Shown here piece after piece: positions 7,747-15,948 of a stretch of DNA of 64,000 nucleotides. Position 1 is the stretch's first letter; each line of letters opens with the position of its first letter. The notes beneath the pieces are model-generated. The model was not told the DNA's origin. It saw nothing but the letters and a program-made list of their open reading frames with translations, and searched no databases. Source of the stretch: Mycolicibacterium mageritense (lineage in GTDB: Bacteria > Actinomycetota > Actinomycetes > Mycobacteriales > Mycobacteriaceae). The position numbers and the translations under genes are program-made. Where the stretch lies: positions 3,100,001 to 3,164,000 of the forward strand of contig NZ_AP022567.1 of assembly GCF_010727475.1 (NCBI RefSeq), written 5' to 3'.

Positions 7747-8160
7747 TCAGCCGCGCAGCGCGGCCTTCAGGTTCTTCTTCGCGGTCCGGCGCAGCTGGAA
7801 GATCCGGGCGGTGCCTGCCGCGACCGTGAGCAGTCCGCCGGCCACCGCGGCACCGAGGATCGCCACGCCCGTCGGCAGGGACCAGCGCCAGCCCAGGAAG
7901 GCCAGCGGCACCGGTTCGGTGTTCTGGGCGATGAAGATCAGCAGCACGATCAACACCAGGAAACCCATGATGAGCGCCGACCACAGCGCTCCGGCGCGGG
8001 TGAACTTGGAGGACTGGTCGACAGGGGGCTTGCCCTTGTCCGGCGTCTTCTTGTCCGGCTTGCCCACCTCGGGTGGTGTCTGCGCCTCCGGGATCAACTC
8101 CGGTGGGGTCGTGCCCGGCGTTGGCTCCGGCAAGTGGGGGGCCGGCTGATCGCTGGTCAT
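7747..8160 (-). CDS. LapA-domain membrane protein
   Basis: A 137-residue protein with a proline/lysine-rich cytoplasmic N-terminus (about residues 1-55) and two transmembrane helices. These are separated by QNTEPVPLAFLGW, the signature of the LapA/DUF1049 family. A basic C-terminal tail follows. Position and orientation next to proX match M. tuberculosis Rv3760. E. coli LapA helps control lipopolysaccharide synthesis, but that role cannot apply directly to mycobacteria; the function is unknown. ATG 8160 was taken because the upstream in-frame extension has no ribosome site. Confidence 0.75.
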   Translation of the reverse strand: MTSDQPAPHLPEPTPGTTPPELIPEAQTPPEVGKPDKKTPDKGKPPVDQSSKFTRAGALWSALIMGFLVLIVLLIFIAQNTEPVPLAFLGWRWSLPTGVAILGAAVAGGLLTVAAGTARIFQLRRTAKKNLKAALRG

Positions 8161-8288
8161 GTTGACATCTTTGCCCGGATCGGCGGCAAAGCAAACCACC
8201 GTGAGGCAAAGCGCGGCGGCATGTCGGGTGTGCCGTTAGGGTCGAGAAGGGCCGCGATCCGGCTGATCGCCCGCCGAAAGGACTGCGC
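8161..8288 (+). promoter_or_regulatory. Divergent control region of lapA-like gene and proXVWZ
   Basis: This 128-bp gap separates the divergent lapA-like and proX genes. A TAGGGT hexamer at 8237-8242 fits the mycobacterial -10 pattern TANNNT about 46 bp before the proX start. No clear -35 or operator was recognised. Confidence 0.35.
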
Positions 8289-9215
8289 ATGCCGCACAGA
8301 ACCCTGGCCGTGCTCGTATTCGTGCTCGCAATCGTCACCGGCTGCGGGAGTTCGAATCCACTGGGCGGCGGCCCCATCTCCGGTGACCTGAAGTCCATCA
8401 CCGTCGGCTCGGCCGATTTCCCGGAATCCAAGATCATCGCCGAGATCTATGCACAAGCCTTGGAGGCCAACGACTTTGAGATCAAGCGGCAGTTCGGCAT
8501 CGGCAGCCGGGAAACCTACGTGCCCGCGGTGCAGGACCACTCGATCGACCTGATTCCCGAATACACCGGGAACCTGCTGCAGTACTTCGACAAGGACACC
8601 ACCGCGACGACGTCGGACGCGGTGCTGATCGCGCTGCTCAAGGCGCTGCCGGGGGATCTGTCCATCCTGTATCCGTCGCCCGCGGAGGACAAGGACACCC
8701 TGGCGGTCTCAGCGGCGACTGCGCAGAAGTGGAATCTCAAGAGCATCGAGGATCTCGCGAAGCACTCGGCCGAGGTGAAAGTCGGCGCGCCGTCGGAGTT
8801 TCAGAACCGCCAGACCGGGCTCGTCGGGCTCAAGAACAAGTACGGTCTGGACATCGCACCCGCCAATTTCGTCGCGATCAGCGACGGCGGCGGCCCGGCC
8901 ACCGTGCAGGCCCTGAACAACGGCACCATCACCGCCGCCAACATCTTCAGCACGTCGCCCGCGATCGAGCAGCACCACCTGGTGGTCCTCGAAGACCCCA
9001 AGAACGTATTCCTTGCGGCCAATGTCGTTCCGCTGGTGGCGTCCCAGAAGATGTCGAATCAACTGAAGACCGTGCTGGACGCGGTTTCGGCCAAACTCAC
9101 CACCGAGGCACTGATCGCGCTCAACGCCGCCGTCGAGGGCAACGCAGGCGTCGACCCCGATGAGGCGGCGCGGAAGTGGGTGACCGACAACGGTTTCGAC
9201 AAGCCGGTCGGATGA
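8289..9215 (+). CDS. proX: ProX, glycine betaine/choline-type substrate-binding lipoprotein
   Basis: A 308-residue lipoprotein. A short signal peptide ends in the lipobox IVTGC (Cys19), followed by an OpuAC-type binding domain (VGSADFPESKIIAEIYAQ start; DLIPEYTGNLLQYF core). It captures quaternary-ammonium osmoprotectants such as glycine betaine outside the membrane and delivers them to ProW/ProZ. An AAAGGA site precedes the ATG. It is first in a four-component importer operon matching M. tuberculosis Rv3759c-Rv3756c. Family and operon are clear; the preferred ligand is not. Confidence 0.92.
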   Translation: MPHRTLAVLVFVLAIVTGCGSSNPLGGGPISGDLKSITVGSADFPESKIIAEIYAQALEANDFEIKRQFGIGSRETYVPAVQDHSIDLIPEYTGNLLQYFDKDTTATTSDAVLIALLKALPGDLSILYPSPAEDKDTLAVSAATAQKWNLKSIEDLAKHSAEVKVGAPSEFQNRQTGLVGLKNKYGLDIAPANFVAISDGGGPATVQALNNGTITAANIFSTSPAIEQHHLVVLEDPKNVFLAANVVPLVASQKMSNQLKTVLDAVSAKLTTEALIALNAAVEGNAGVDPDEAARKWVTDNGFDKPVG

Positions 9216-9228
9216 CACAGGGGCAGAG

Positions 9229-10341
9229 ATGATTACGTTCGAAGAGGTCACCAAGCGGTACCCCGACGGAACAGTCGCGGTCGACAACCTGAATCTCGCG
9301 GTGCCGCAAGGCACCTTGACGGTTTTCGTCGGGCCCTCCGGTTGCGGCAAGACCACGTCCATGCGGATGATCAACCGGATGATCGAGCCGACGTCGGGCA
9401 CGCTCACCGTCAACGGCGACGACGTCACCAAGGTCGATCCCGTCAAGCTGCGGCTCGGTATCGGCTATGTCATCCAGAGTGCCGGCCTCATGCCGCACCT
9501 GCGGGTGATCGACAACGTCGCGACCGTGCCGGTGTTGCGCGGTGAATCCCGGCGCAGCGCGCGCAAGGCCGCGATCGGTGTCATGGAGCGCGTCGGCCTC
9601 GACCCGAAACTCGCCGACCGCTACCCGGCGCAGCTGTCCGGCGGGCAGCAGCAACGCGTCGGGGTGGCGCGCGCACTGGCAGCCGATCCGCCGATCCTCC
9701 TGATGGACGAACCGTTCAGTGCCGTCGACCCGGTGGTGCGCGACGATCTGCAGACCGAAATCCTGCGGCTGCAAAGCGAACTGCGCAAGACCATCGTGTT
9801 CGTCACACACGACATCGACGAGGCGCTCAAGCTCGGTGACAAGGTCGCGGTGTTCGGCCGCGGCGGTGTGCTGCAGCAGTACGACGAGCCGGCGCGGCTG
9901 CTCTCCAACCCGGCCAACGATCTCGTCGCGGGATTCGTCGGCACCGACCGCGGTTACCGCGGGCTGCAGTTCTTCCACGCGACGGGGTTGCCGCTGCACG
10001 ACGTTCGCCGGGCCGCCGAACCCGAGATCGATGCGCTCGACCTCGGGCCTGACGACTGGGTGCTGATCACCAGGCCAGACGGCACGCCGTACGGCTGGAT
10101 CAACGCCGAGGGCGTTCAGGTGCACCGCAACGGAAAGTCGCTCTACGACAGCACGATCGCGGGCGGTTCGCTGTTCCGTCCGGACGGCACGCTGCGGCTC
10201 GCGCTCGACGCCGCGCTGTCGTCGCCGTCGGGCCTCGGGGTCGCTGTCGACGACGACGAACAGGTCATCGGCGGGGTCAGGGCCACCGACGTGCTGGCCG
10301 CGCTCGAGACTCAGCGGCACATCCCCGAATTGGGGGACTAG
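9229..10341 (+). CDS. proV: ProV, osmoprotectant ABC transporter ATPase
   Basis: A 370-residue ATPase. Walker A GPSGCGKT is at residues 35-42, with the signature LSGGQQQR, Walker B LLMDEPFSAVD and the switch His in VFVTHDIDEA. The C-terminal ~110 residues form a CBS-like regulatory region, as in OpuA/OpuC ATPases, where such domains sense ionic strength. It energises uptake through ProW and ProZ. It follows proX by 13 bp and precedes proW by 1 bp, so the genes are co-expressed. Confidence 0.92.
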   Translation: MITFEEVTKRYPDGTVAVDNLNLAVPQGTLTVFVGPSGCGKTTSMRMINRMIEPTSGTLTVNGDDVTKVDPVKLRLGIGYVIQSAGLMPHLRVIDNVATVPVLRGESRRSARKAAIGVMERVGLDPKLADRYPAQLSGGQQQRVGVARALAADPPILLMDEPFSAVDPVVRDDLQTEILRLQSELRKTIVFVTHDIDEALKLGDKVAVFGRGGVLQQYDEPARLLSNPANDLVAGFVGTDRGYRGLQFFHATGLPLHDVRRAAEPEIDALDLGPDDWVLITRPDGTPYGWINAEGVQVHRNGKSLYDSTIAGGSLFRPDGTLRLALDAALSSPSGLGVAVDDDEQVIGGVRATDVLAALETQRHIPELGD

Positions 10342-10342
10342 C

Positions 10343-11005
10343 GTGCGTTATCTGCTCACCCATCTCGACGATCTGTGGGCGCTGACGCTTGTGCACCTGC
10401 GCCTTTCGCTCGTACCGATCGTGCTGGGGTTGTTGATCGCGGTGCCACTGGGGGCGTTCGTCCAGCGCACCACAACGCTGCGCAGGTTGACCACCGTGAC
10501 CGCGAGCATCATCTTCACCATCCCCTCGCTCGCGCTGTTCGTGGTATTGCCGCTGATCATCCCGACCCGCATCCTCGACGAGGCCAACGTCATCGTGGCG
10601 TTGACGCTCTACACCACCGCGCTGCTGGTCCGCGCGGTGCCCGAGGCGCTCGACGCGGTGCCCGAACAGGTACTCGACGCGGCCACCGCGGTCGGCTACC
10701 GGCCGCTGGTGCGGATGCTGAAAGTTGAACTGCCCCTTTCGATCCCGGTGCTGGTCGCGGGTTTGCGGGTGGTCGCGGTGACCAACATCTCGATGGTCTC
10801 GGTGGGCTCGGTGATCGGCATCGGCGGTCTGGGCACCTGGTTCACCGAGGGATATCAGTCCAACAAGAGCGATCAGATCATCGCGGGCATCATCGCGATC
10901 TTCGTGCTGGCCGTCGTGGTCGACACGCTGATCATGCTGGCGGGCAAAGCCGCGACGCCGTGGACACGACAGCCCGGGCGTCGTCTGGTCAAGGCGGCCG
11001 CATGA
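10343..11005 (+). CDS. proW: ProW, osmoprotectant ABC permease
   Basis: A 220-residue integral membrane protein of the BPD_transp_1 class with about 5-6 transmembrane segments. The EAA-loop region (QVLDAATAVGYRPLVRMLKVELP) contacts the ATPase. It starts with GTG immediately after the proV stop, and its TGA overlaps the proZ ATG (ATGA). It forms a heterodimeric pore with ProZ. Confidence 0.9.
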   Translation: MRYLLTHLDDLWALTLVHLRLSLVPIVLGLLIAVPLGAFVQRTTTLRRLTTVTASIIFTIPSLALFVVLPLIIPTRILDEANVIVALTLYTTALLVRAVPEALDAVPEQVLDAATAVGYRPLVRMLKVELPLSIPVLVAGLRVVAVTNISMVSVGSVIGIGGLGTWFTEGYQSNKSDQIIAGIIAIFVLAVVVDTLIMLAGKAATPWTRQPGRRLVKAAA

Positions 11006-11808
11006 ACTTCCTGCAGCAGGCACTGGACTTCATCTTTACCGCGGCCAACTGGTCAGGCCCGGCAGGGCTGACCGCGCGCATTCTCGAACATCTGCAGTAC
11101 ACCGTCGTGGCGGTCGTGTTCTCGGTCCTGGTCGCAGTGCCGATCGGGCTGCTGATCGGACACACCGGTCGGGGTACGTTCCTCGTCGTCACGGGAGTCA
11201 ACGCACTGCGCGCCCTGCCGACGCTGGGCGTGCTGCTGCTCGGGGTGCTGCTGTGGGGGCTCGGCCTGGTACCGCCGACCGTGGCCCTGATGCTGCTCGG
11301 GATCCCGCCGCTGCTGGCGGGCACGTACTCGGGCATCGCCAACGTCGACCGGGCTGTGGTCGACGCGGCCCGCTCGATGGGCATGACCGAATCCCGTGTG
11401 CTGCTGCGGGTCGAGGTGCCCAACGCGATGCCGTTGATCCTGGGCGGTTTGCGCACGGCGACCCTGCAGATCGTCGCGACCGCGACCGTGGCCGCGTATG
11501 CGAGCCTCGGCGGCCTCGGGCGTTATCTGATCGACGGGATCAAGATCCGGCAGTTCCACATCGCGTTGGTCGGCGCGCTGATGGTGACCGCGCTCGCGCT
11601 CATCCTCGACGCCGCGCTGGCGTTCGCGGTGTGGCTGTCGGTGCCCGGCAGCGGCAGGCTCCGGGCCCGCAGATCCGGCCGTACTCCGCTGCCGCAACCG
11701 TTGCTCGGCGACGAGGTCGCACTGGAATCGCGGTCGTCGGCAACATCTCGCGGGAGTTCCGGACTCGGCTACGAAGGTGGCGGTCCGTCGCATACGGTAG
11801 AAGGGTGA
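11002..11808 (+). CDS. proZ: ProZ, osmoprotectant ABC permease
   Basis: A 268-residue second permease of the same BPD_transp_1 class, with an EAA loop at VVDAARSMGMTESRVLLRVEVP. The C-terminal ~45 residues after the last membrane helix form a polar, Arg/Ser-rich cytoplasmic tail longer than in ProW. The start is the ATG overlapping the proW stop. Its own stop overlaps the GTG of the glycolipid-binding-protein gene by 4 bp, so that gene is translationally coupled to the transporter. Confidence 0.9.
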   Translation: MNFLQQALDFIFTAANWSGPAGLTARILEHLQYTVVAVVFSVLVAVPIGLLIGHTGRGTFLVVTGVNALRALPTLGVLLLGVLLWGLGLVPPTVALMLLGIPPLLAGTYSGIANVDRAVVDAARSMGMTESRVLLRVEVPNAMPLILGGLRTATLQIVATATVAAYASLGGLGRYLIDGIKIRQFHIALVGALMVTALALILDAALAFAVWLSVPGSGRLRARRSGRTPLPQPLLGDEVALESRSSATSRGSSGLGYEGGGPSHTVEG

Positions 11809-12413
11809 GTGAAGAGGCGCGCACCGACGAGCAGTCCGTCGACCAGGAATCTGCCTGGCCTGCCGTATTGACCTGGCGAGCCCACGACGTGCCGCGCATG
11901 GAATCGGTACGGGTGCAGCTCTCGGGCAACCGCATCAAGGCCTACGGCCGGATAGTGGCCGCCGCCACGGCATCCCATCCGGCGTTCTCGGCGTCGTACG
12001 ACCTGGTCACCGACGAGCTCGGAGCAACCAAACGGCTCTCGCTCACGGTCACCCTGGCCGAGCGGGAACGTCAACTCTCCATCGCTCGCGATGAAGAGAA
12101 CATGTGGCTGGTCCAAGACCACACCCAGACCAAGCGGTCGGACTTCGAGGGTGCCCTCGACGTCGACGTGATCTTCAGCCCGCTGTTCAACGCGTTGCCC
12201 ATCCGGCGGCTCGGGTTGTACGAGAAGTCCGACTCGGTCACGGTGCCGGTGGTCTACGTGCGGTTGCCGGAGTTGACGGTCGAGGCGGCCAACATCAGCT
12301 ACAGCAGCGCGCCTGACGGCGTGAAGCTGCAGTCGCCTGTCGCCGACACCACCATCACCATCGACTCCGACGGCTTCATTCTCGACTACCCAGGACTGGC
12401 AGAGCGGATCTGA
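11805..12413 (+). CDS. Putative glycolipid-binding protein (DUF1089-like, Rv3755c equivalent)
   Basis: A 202-residue protein with no signal peptide or membrane helix. It resembles the putative glycolipid-binding family that includes M. tuberculosis Rv3755c; ligand and role are unproven. A strong GTAGAAGGG ribosome site precedes the GTG start, which overlaps proZ by 4 bp. The shared transcript with an osmoprotectant importer is conserved in M. tuberculosis, so a link to osmotic or envelope homeostasis is possible. Its 3' end overlaps the convergent tyrA gene by 38 bp. Confidence 0.75.
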   Translation: MSEEARTDEQSVDQESAWPAVLTWRAHDVPRMESVRVQLSGNRIKAYGRIVAAATASHPAFSASYDLVTDELGATKRLSLTVTLAERERQLSIARDEENMWLVQDHTQTKRSDFEGALDVDVIFSPLFNALPIRRLGLYEKSDSVTVPVVYVRLPELTVEAANISYSSAPDGVKLQSPVADTTITIDSDGFILDYPGLAERI

Positions 12414-13335
12414 TCACCCCGCCGGCCCGTCCGGCGGCAGCCAGTTCCGCGCGCCAGTTGTCGGTGCCGACGACTGTGGTGATGATCTCCGGCCTGCTGA
12501 AGCTGTCGTAGCGCATCCGCGCGGCATGCCCCGTCTCGACCAGCTCGGCCACCGATCCGCTGGCCCGCAGGGTGTCCCTGGCGCGGGTGAGCAGGTCGAT
12601 GCCGTGGTCGAGGGCAGGCAGCAGCTGCGCGGAGTTCGCCTCGCACATGGCCCGCACCAGGTCGGGCGCCGTCGCGGCGACTCGGGTGCCGTCCCGGAAC
12701 GAGCCGGCCGCGAGCGCGAACGCCAACGGAACCTCACCCGCGATCACCGCGAGTGTTTCGGCGAACAGGTGCGGCAGGTGGGAGATGGCCGCGGCGGCCG
12801 CGTCGTGCTCGTCGGAGCGGGCCGGCACCACCACCGCGCGGCAGTCCAGCGCCAGCCGCGTGACCTCTGCCCACACGTGCGCGTCGACGTGGTCGTCGAC
12901 ACTGACCACCCACGGCGCACCGATGAACAGGCCCGCGTTGCCCGCGGCCCAGCCGGAGTGCGCGGTGCCTGCCATCGGGTGGCTTCCGACGAAGTTGTCC
13001 AGCAGCCCGAACTTCTGGACCTCTTGCAGCACAGCGCCTTTGACACTGATCACATCGGTGAGCGGGCACTCCGCCGCGATGCCGCGGACATGCTCGAGCA
13101 TGATCGGCAACGCAGGCATCGGCACCGCGAGCACGATCAGCGCGTTGCTGTCGGCAGCCCGCTGCAGCGCCTCGTCGAGGTTTGCGGTGGCATCGAATCC
13201 GTCGAACTTCGCGGCCGCGACCGCCTCCACCGAACGGTTGTAGCCGAATACCTCGCGCCCGGCCGCGGCAGCGGCTCGCACCACCGAACCGCCGATCAGC
13301 CCCAGGCCCAATACGCACACGGGTGTGTTTGTCAC
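12376..13335 (-). CDS. tyrA: TyrA, prephenate dehydrogenase
   Basis: A 319-residue enzyme that oxidatively decarboxylates prephenate to 4-hydroxyphenylpyruvate in tyrosine synthesis. The N-terminal NAD-binding motif GLGLIG is at residues 10-15. The prephenate-binding GSHPMAGTAHSGW region carries the expected His residues, and a helical C-terminal domain follows. No ACT domain is present, so feedback control by tyrosine through such a domain is not expected. It is single-gene, convergent to the Rv3755c-like gene, and divergent from the tadA pair. GTG start. Confidence 0.9.
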   Translation of the reverse strand: MTNTPVCVLGLGLIGGSVVRAAAAAGREVFGYNRSVEAVAAAKFDGFDATANLDEALQRAADSNALIVLAVPMPALPIMLEHVRGIAAECPLTDVISVKGAVLQEVQKFGLLDNFVGSHPMAGTAHSGWAAGNAGLFIGAPWVVSVDDHVDAHVWAEVTRLALDCRAVVVPARSDEHDAAAAAISHLPHLFAETLAVIAGEVPLAFALAAGSFRDGTRVAATAPDLVRAMCEANSAQLLPALDHGIDLLTRARDTLRASGSVAELVETGHAARMRYDSFSRPEIITTVVGTDNWRAELAAAGRAGGVIRSALPVLGSRE

Positions 13336-13419
13336 GGTCTAAGGTTGGCACACTTCCGTGCGGGCAGCCGAGGGTGATGGCTGGTCAAAATCGCTGGTCG
13401 GCGACTACCGTAGGCGCAC

Positions 13420-13926
13420 ATGGGAGCACAGCGTGCGCCGGCGGACCTGCCAGATGGTTTCGGCGTGGCGGTCGTCCGAGAGGACGGCAAGTGGCGCTGC
13501 ACGCCCATGCGTGCCGCGGCGTTGAACAGTTTGTCGGCCGCCGAGACCGAATTGCGTGAGCTGCGCAGCGCCGGGGCGGTGTTCGGCCTGCTCGACGTCG
13601 ACGACGAGTTCTTCGTCATCGTCCGTCCGGCACCCGCGGGTACCCGGCTGCTGCTCTCGGATGCCACCGCCGCGCTCGACTACGACATCGCGGCCGAGGT
13701 GCTGGAGAAACTCGACGCCGACATCGGCCCCGACGACCTCGACGATGCCGACCCGTTCGAGGAGGGCGACCTCGGGCTGCTGTCCGATGTCGGGCTGCCC
13801 GATGCGGTGCTCAGCGTCATCCTCGACGAGACCGACCTGTACGCCGACGAGCAGCTCGGCCGGATCGCGCGCGAGATGGGTTTCGCCGAGGAGCTTGCCG
13901 CGGTGCTCGACCGACTCAATCGGTGA
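13420..13926 (+). CDS. tRNA adenosine deaminase-associated protein (Rv3753c-like)
   Basis: A 168-residue acidic protein, notably rich in Asp/Glu between residues 85 and 145. It belongs to the actinobacterial family that is almost always encoded directly upstream of tadA (TIGR03941-type). Its function is not established; an accessory role for the deaminase is suggested by the fixed gene order. The stop overlaps the tadA GTG by 4 bp. Confidence 0.8.
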   Translation: MGAQRAPADLPDGFGVAVVREDGKWRCTPMRAAALNSLSAAETELRELRSAGAVFGLLDVDDEFFVIVRPAPAGTRLLLSDATAALDYDIAAEVLEKLDADIGPDDLDDADPFEEGDLGLLSDVGLPDAVLSVILDETDLYADEQLGRIAREMGFAEELAAVLDRLNR

Positions 13927-14378
13927 GCCCGTCCGACGAGGCCCTGATCCGCGTCGCGCTGGACGCCGCCCGCACTGCCGGGCCCCGTGACGTGCCGATC
14001 GGCGCCGTGGTGTTCGCGGCCGACGGCACCGAACTGGCCCGTGCCGCCAATGTCCGCGAAGCCACCGGCGACCCCGCCGGACATGCCGAGATCATCGCGA
14101 TGCGTGAGGCCGCTGTCCGCCTGGGGGATGGCTGGCGGCTGGAGGGCACCACGCTCGCGGTGACGGTCGAGCCCTGCACGATGTGCGCGGGGGCGTTGGT
14201 GCTGGCCCGGGTCGCGCGCGTGGTGTTCGGCGCGTGGGAACCCAAGACCGGCGCGGTGGGCTCGCTGTGGGACGTCGTGCGGGATCGCCGGCTCAACCAC
14301 CGGCCCGAGGTGGTCGGCGGGGTGCTGGCCGACGAGTGCGCGAGCCTGCTGGAAGAGTTCTTCGCGCGTCAGCGGTGA
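13923..14378 (+). CDS. tadA: TadA, tRNA-specific adenosine deaminase
   Basis: A 151-residue Zn-dependent deaminase that converts A34 to inosine in tRNA-Arg(ACG). Zn ligands and the catalytic Glu are visible as HAE at residues 54-56 and PCTMC with Cys85 and Cys88. The length is typical. GTG start, translationally coupled to the upstream associated-protein gene. The tRNA-Ser gene follows 51 bp later. Confidence 0.9.
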   Translation: MSPSDEALIRVALDAARTAGPRDVPIGAVVFAADGTELARAANVREATGDPAGHAEIIAMREAAVRLGDGWRLEGTTLAVTVEPCTMCAGALVLARVARVVFGAWEPKTGAVGSLWDVVRDRRLNHRPEVVGGVLADECASLLEEFFARQR

Positions 14379-14429
14379 GGCTGCCCACGCGATTAGGGTC
14401 AGCGGCGTACTTTCGGTAAGCTGCCACAC

Positions 14430-14520
14430 GGTGGCGTGTCCGAGCGGCCTAAGGAGCACGCCTCGAAAGCGTGTGTGGGGTAACCCCCCACCGAGGGTTC
14501 AAATCCCTCCGCCACCGCCA
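14430..14520 (+). tRNA. tRNA-Ser (anticodon CGA), CCA encoded
   Basis: A complete class-II tRNA. The 7-bp acceptor stem is GGTGGCG/CGCCACC and the anticodon stem CACGC/GCGTG encloses the loop CTCGAAA with anticodon CGA at 14464-14466. A long variable arm follows, as does the T-arm GAGGG-TTCAAAT-CCCTC. The 3' CCA is encoded at 14518-14520. It reads UCG codons. A possible promoter pair is TTAGGG (14393-14398) and TAAGCT (14417-14422), 18 bp apart. A terminator follows at 14525. Confidence 0.97.
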
Positions 14521-14524
14521 TGAG

Positions 14525-14558
14525 CCCCGCGCCTGTCGACACAGGTAGCGGGGTTTTT
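14525..14558 (+). terminator. Rho-independent terminator after tRNA-Ser
   Basis: A GC-rich stem (CCCCGCGCCTGT / ACAGGTAGCGGGG, one bulged A) with a CGAC tetraloop is followed by five Ts at 14554-14558. This is the most classical intrinsic terminator in the window. Confidence 0.88.
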
Positions 14559-14649
14559 CATCGGAACGGCATCCGGACACGTAGGCCGGTACTATTACGC
14601 GCCCTCATCGCGAACTTGGCCAAATCACTTACGAATTAACCGTTTTCGC

Positions 14650-14666
14650 ACACACTGGGGGTGTGT
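14650..14666. promoter_or_regulatory. Small palindrome in the gdh leader
   Basis: ACACAC-N5-GTGTGT lies 27 bp before the glutamate dehydrogenase start, upstream of its GGAAGGG ribosome site. It could be an operator for gdh; no regulator gene is adjacent. Confidence 0.3.
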
Positions 14667-14692
14667 TCACGACGGAAGGGCAGGGTTGACCC

Positions 14693-15868
14693 ATGGCCGA
14701 CTCGTACTTCGAGGTCACCTGGACCGATCCGGTCACCGACGCCAAGGGCTATCTGGTGATCGACCGGCTGGTCCGCGGTATCAGCAGCGGCGGCCTGCGC
14801 ATGCGTGCGGGCTGCACCCTGGCCGAGGTCCGTGGTCTGGCGCAGGGCATGACGCTCAAGGAAGCCATGCACTACGAGGAGGGCGCGCGCTACGTCCCGC
14901 TCGGCGGCGCCAAGGGCGGCATCGACTTCGACCCGTACAGCGCCGACGCCGAGCAGGTGCTGTTCCGCTACCTGGCGGCCATGAAGCCGCTGATCGAGCA
15001 GCGCTGGACCATGGGGGAGGATTTCGGGGTCCGCCAGGATGCTGTCGACCGCGGCATCGCGGAGATCGGCCTGGACAGTTCGGTGCAGGCTGCGTACCAG
15101 GTGATCGAAGACCGGGCGGGTGCCGACGCCCGGATGAAAACCGCGTTCAGTGCGGTGGTCGACGGCGTCAAGCTCGATGAACTGGTCGGCGGCTACGGCG
15201 TGGCCCAGGCCGGGCTGGCCGCGATGGAGCGGCTCGGCATGCCCGCCGCCGATACCCGTGCGGTGGTTCAGGGTTTCGGGTCGATGGGCGGCGCGACGGC
15301 CCGCTACCTGGCGCGGGCCGGCGTGAAGATCGTCGGCATCGTCGACGTGCACGGCGTGGTGGCAAACCCGGACGGGCTCGACGTCGAGCGGCTGCTGCTC
15401 ACGCGCGACGCCGCGGGCGGCATGGACCGCAACCAGTTGCGCGAAGGTGACGCGCAGTTGCCGGCCAACCAGTGGCTGGCGATCCCGGCGGATGTTTTGG
15501 TGCCCGCCGCGATGTCCTACTGCATCGACAGCTCGAACCAGGCCGACGTGCAGGCCAAGCTCATCGTCGAGGCCGCCAACATGCCCGTGCTGCCGGACGC
15601 CGAGGCGACGCTGGCCGCCCGCGGCGTGACGGTGTCGCCGGACTTCGTCGCCAATTCCGCGACCAACGCGTGGTGGTGGTGGGTGTTCTTCGGCGACATA
15701 GATGGCAGCCCGCAGCAGTCGTTCGCCAAGATCAGTGACCGCATCCGGGCATTGAGCCACAACATGTTCGACTACGCCGAAGCCAACGCCGTGACGCCAC
15801 GCGAGGCCGCGCTCGCGGTGGCCGCGCAGCGATTGGCGTTGATCGACGAGCGGTTCCCGATCCTGTAG
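14693..15868 (+). CDS. Glutamate/leucine-type dehydrogenase
   Basis: A 391-residue member of the Glu/Leu/Phe/Val dehydrogenase superfamily. It catalyses reversible oxidative deamination of an amino acid with NAD(P). The conserved lysine segment is LGGAKGGIDFDP and the Rossmann region is VVQGFGSMGG, which begins the C-terminal cofactor domain. The length is below that of standard hexameric GDHs (about 450) and there are unusual variations, such as a Trp-rich NAWWWWVFFGD stretch in the second half. Glutamate is therefore likely but not certain as substrate. It is monocistronic, with a palindrome upstream and a 17-bp inverted repeat at its end. Confidence 0.82.
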   Translation: MADSYFEVTWTDPVTDAKGYLVIDRLVRGISSGGLRMRAGCTLAEVRGLAQGMTLKEAMHYEEGARYVPLGGAKGGIDFDPYSADAEQVLFRYLAAMKPLIEQRWTMGEDFGVRQDAVDRGIAEIGLDSSVQAAYQVIEDRAGADARMKTAFSAVVDGVKLDELVGGYGVAQAGLAAMERLGMPAADTRAVVQGFGSMGGATARYLARAGVKIVGIVDVHGVVANPDGLDVERLLLTRDAAGGMDRNQLREGDAQLPANQWLAIPADVLVPAAMSYCIDSSNQADVQAKLIVEAANMPVLPDAEATLAARGVTVSPDFVANSATNAWWWWVFFGDIDGSPQQSFAKISDRIRALSHNMFDYAEANAVTPREAALAVAAQRLALIDERFPIL

Positions 15869-15879
15869 TGCTCGTCGAG

Positions 15880-15928
15880 TTCGACGTAAATGTCGTTCCC
15901 GCCCGAAAAGTACGACATTTACGTCGAA
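15880..15928. terminator. 17-bp inverted repeat between convergent gdh and TPP-enzyme genes
   Basis: TTCGACGTAAATGTCGT (15880-15896) pairs perfectly with its complement at 15912-15928 across a 15-nt loop. The loop contains CGAAAAGT, an octamer also present in the 55277-55329 hairpin. The position between two convergent stops suggests a bidirectional terminator without U-tract. Confidence 0.65.
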
Positions 15929-15948
15929 TTCGGCGCCAATTAGACCCC

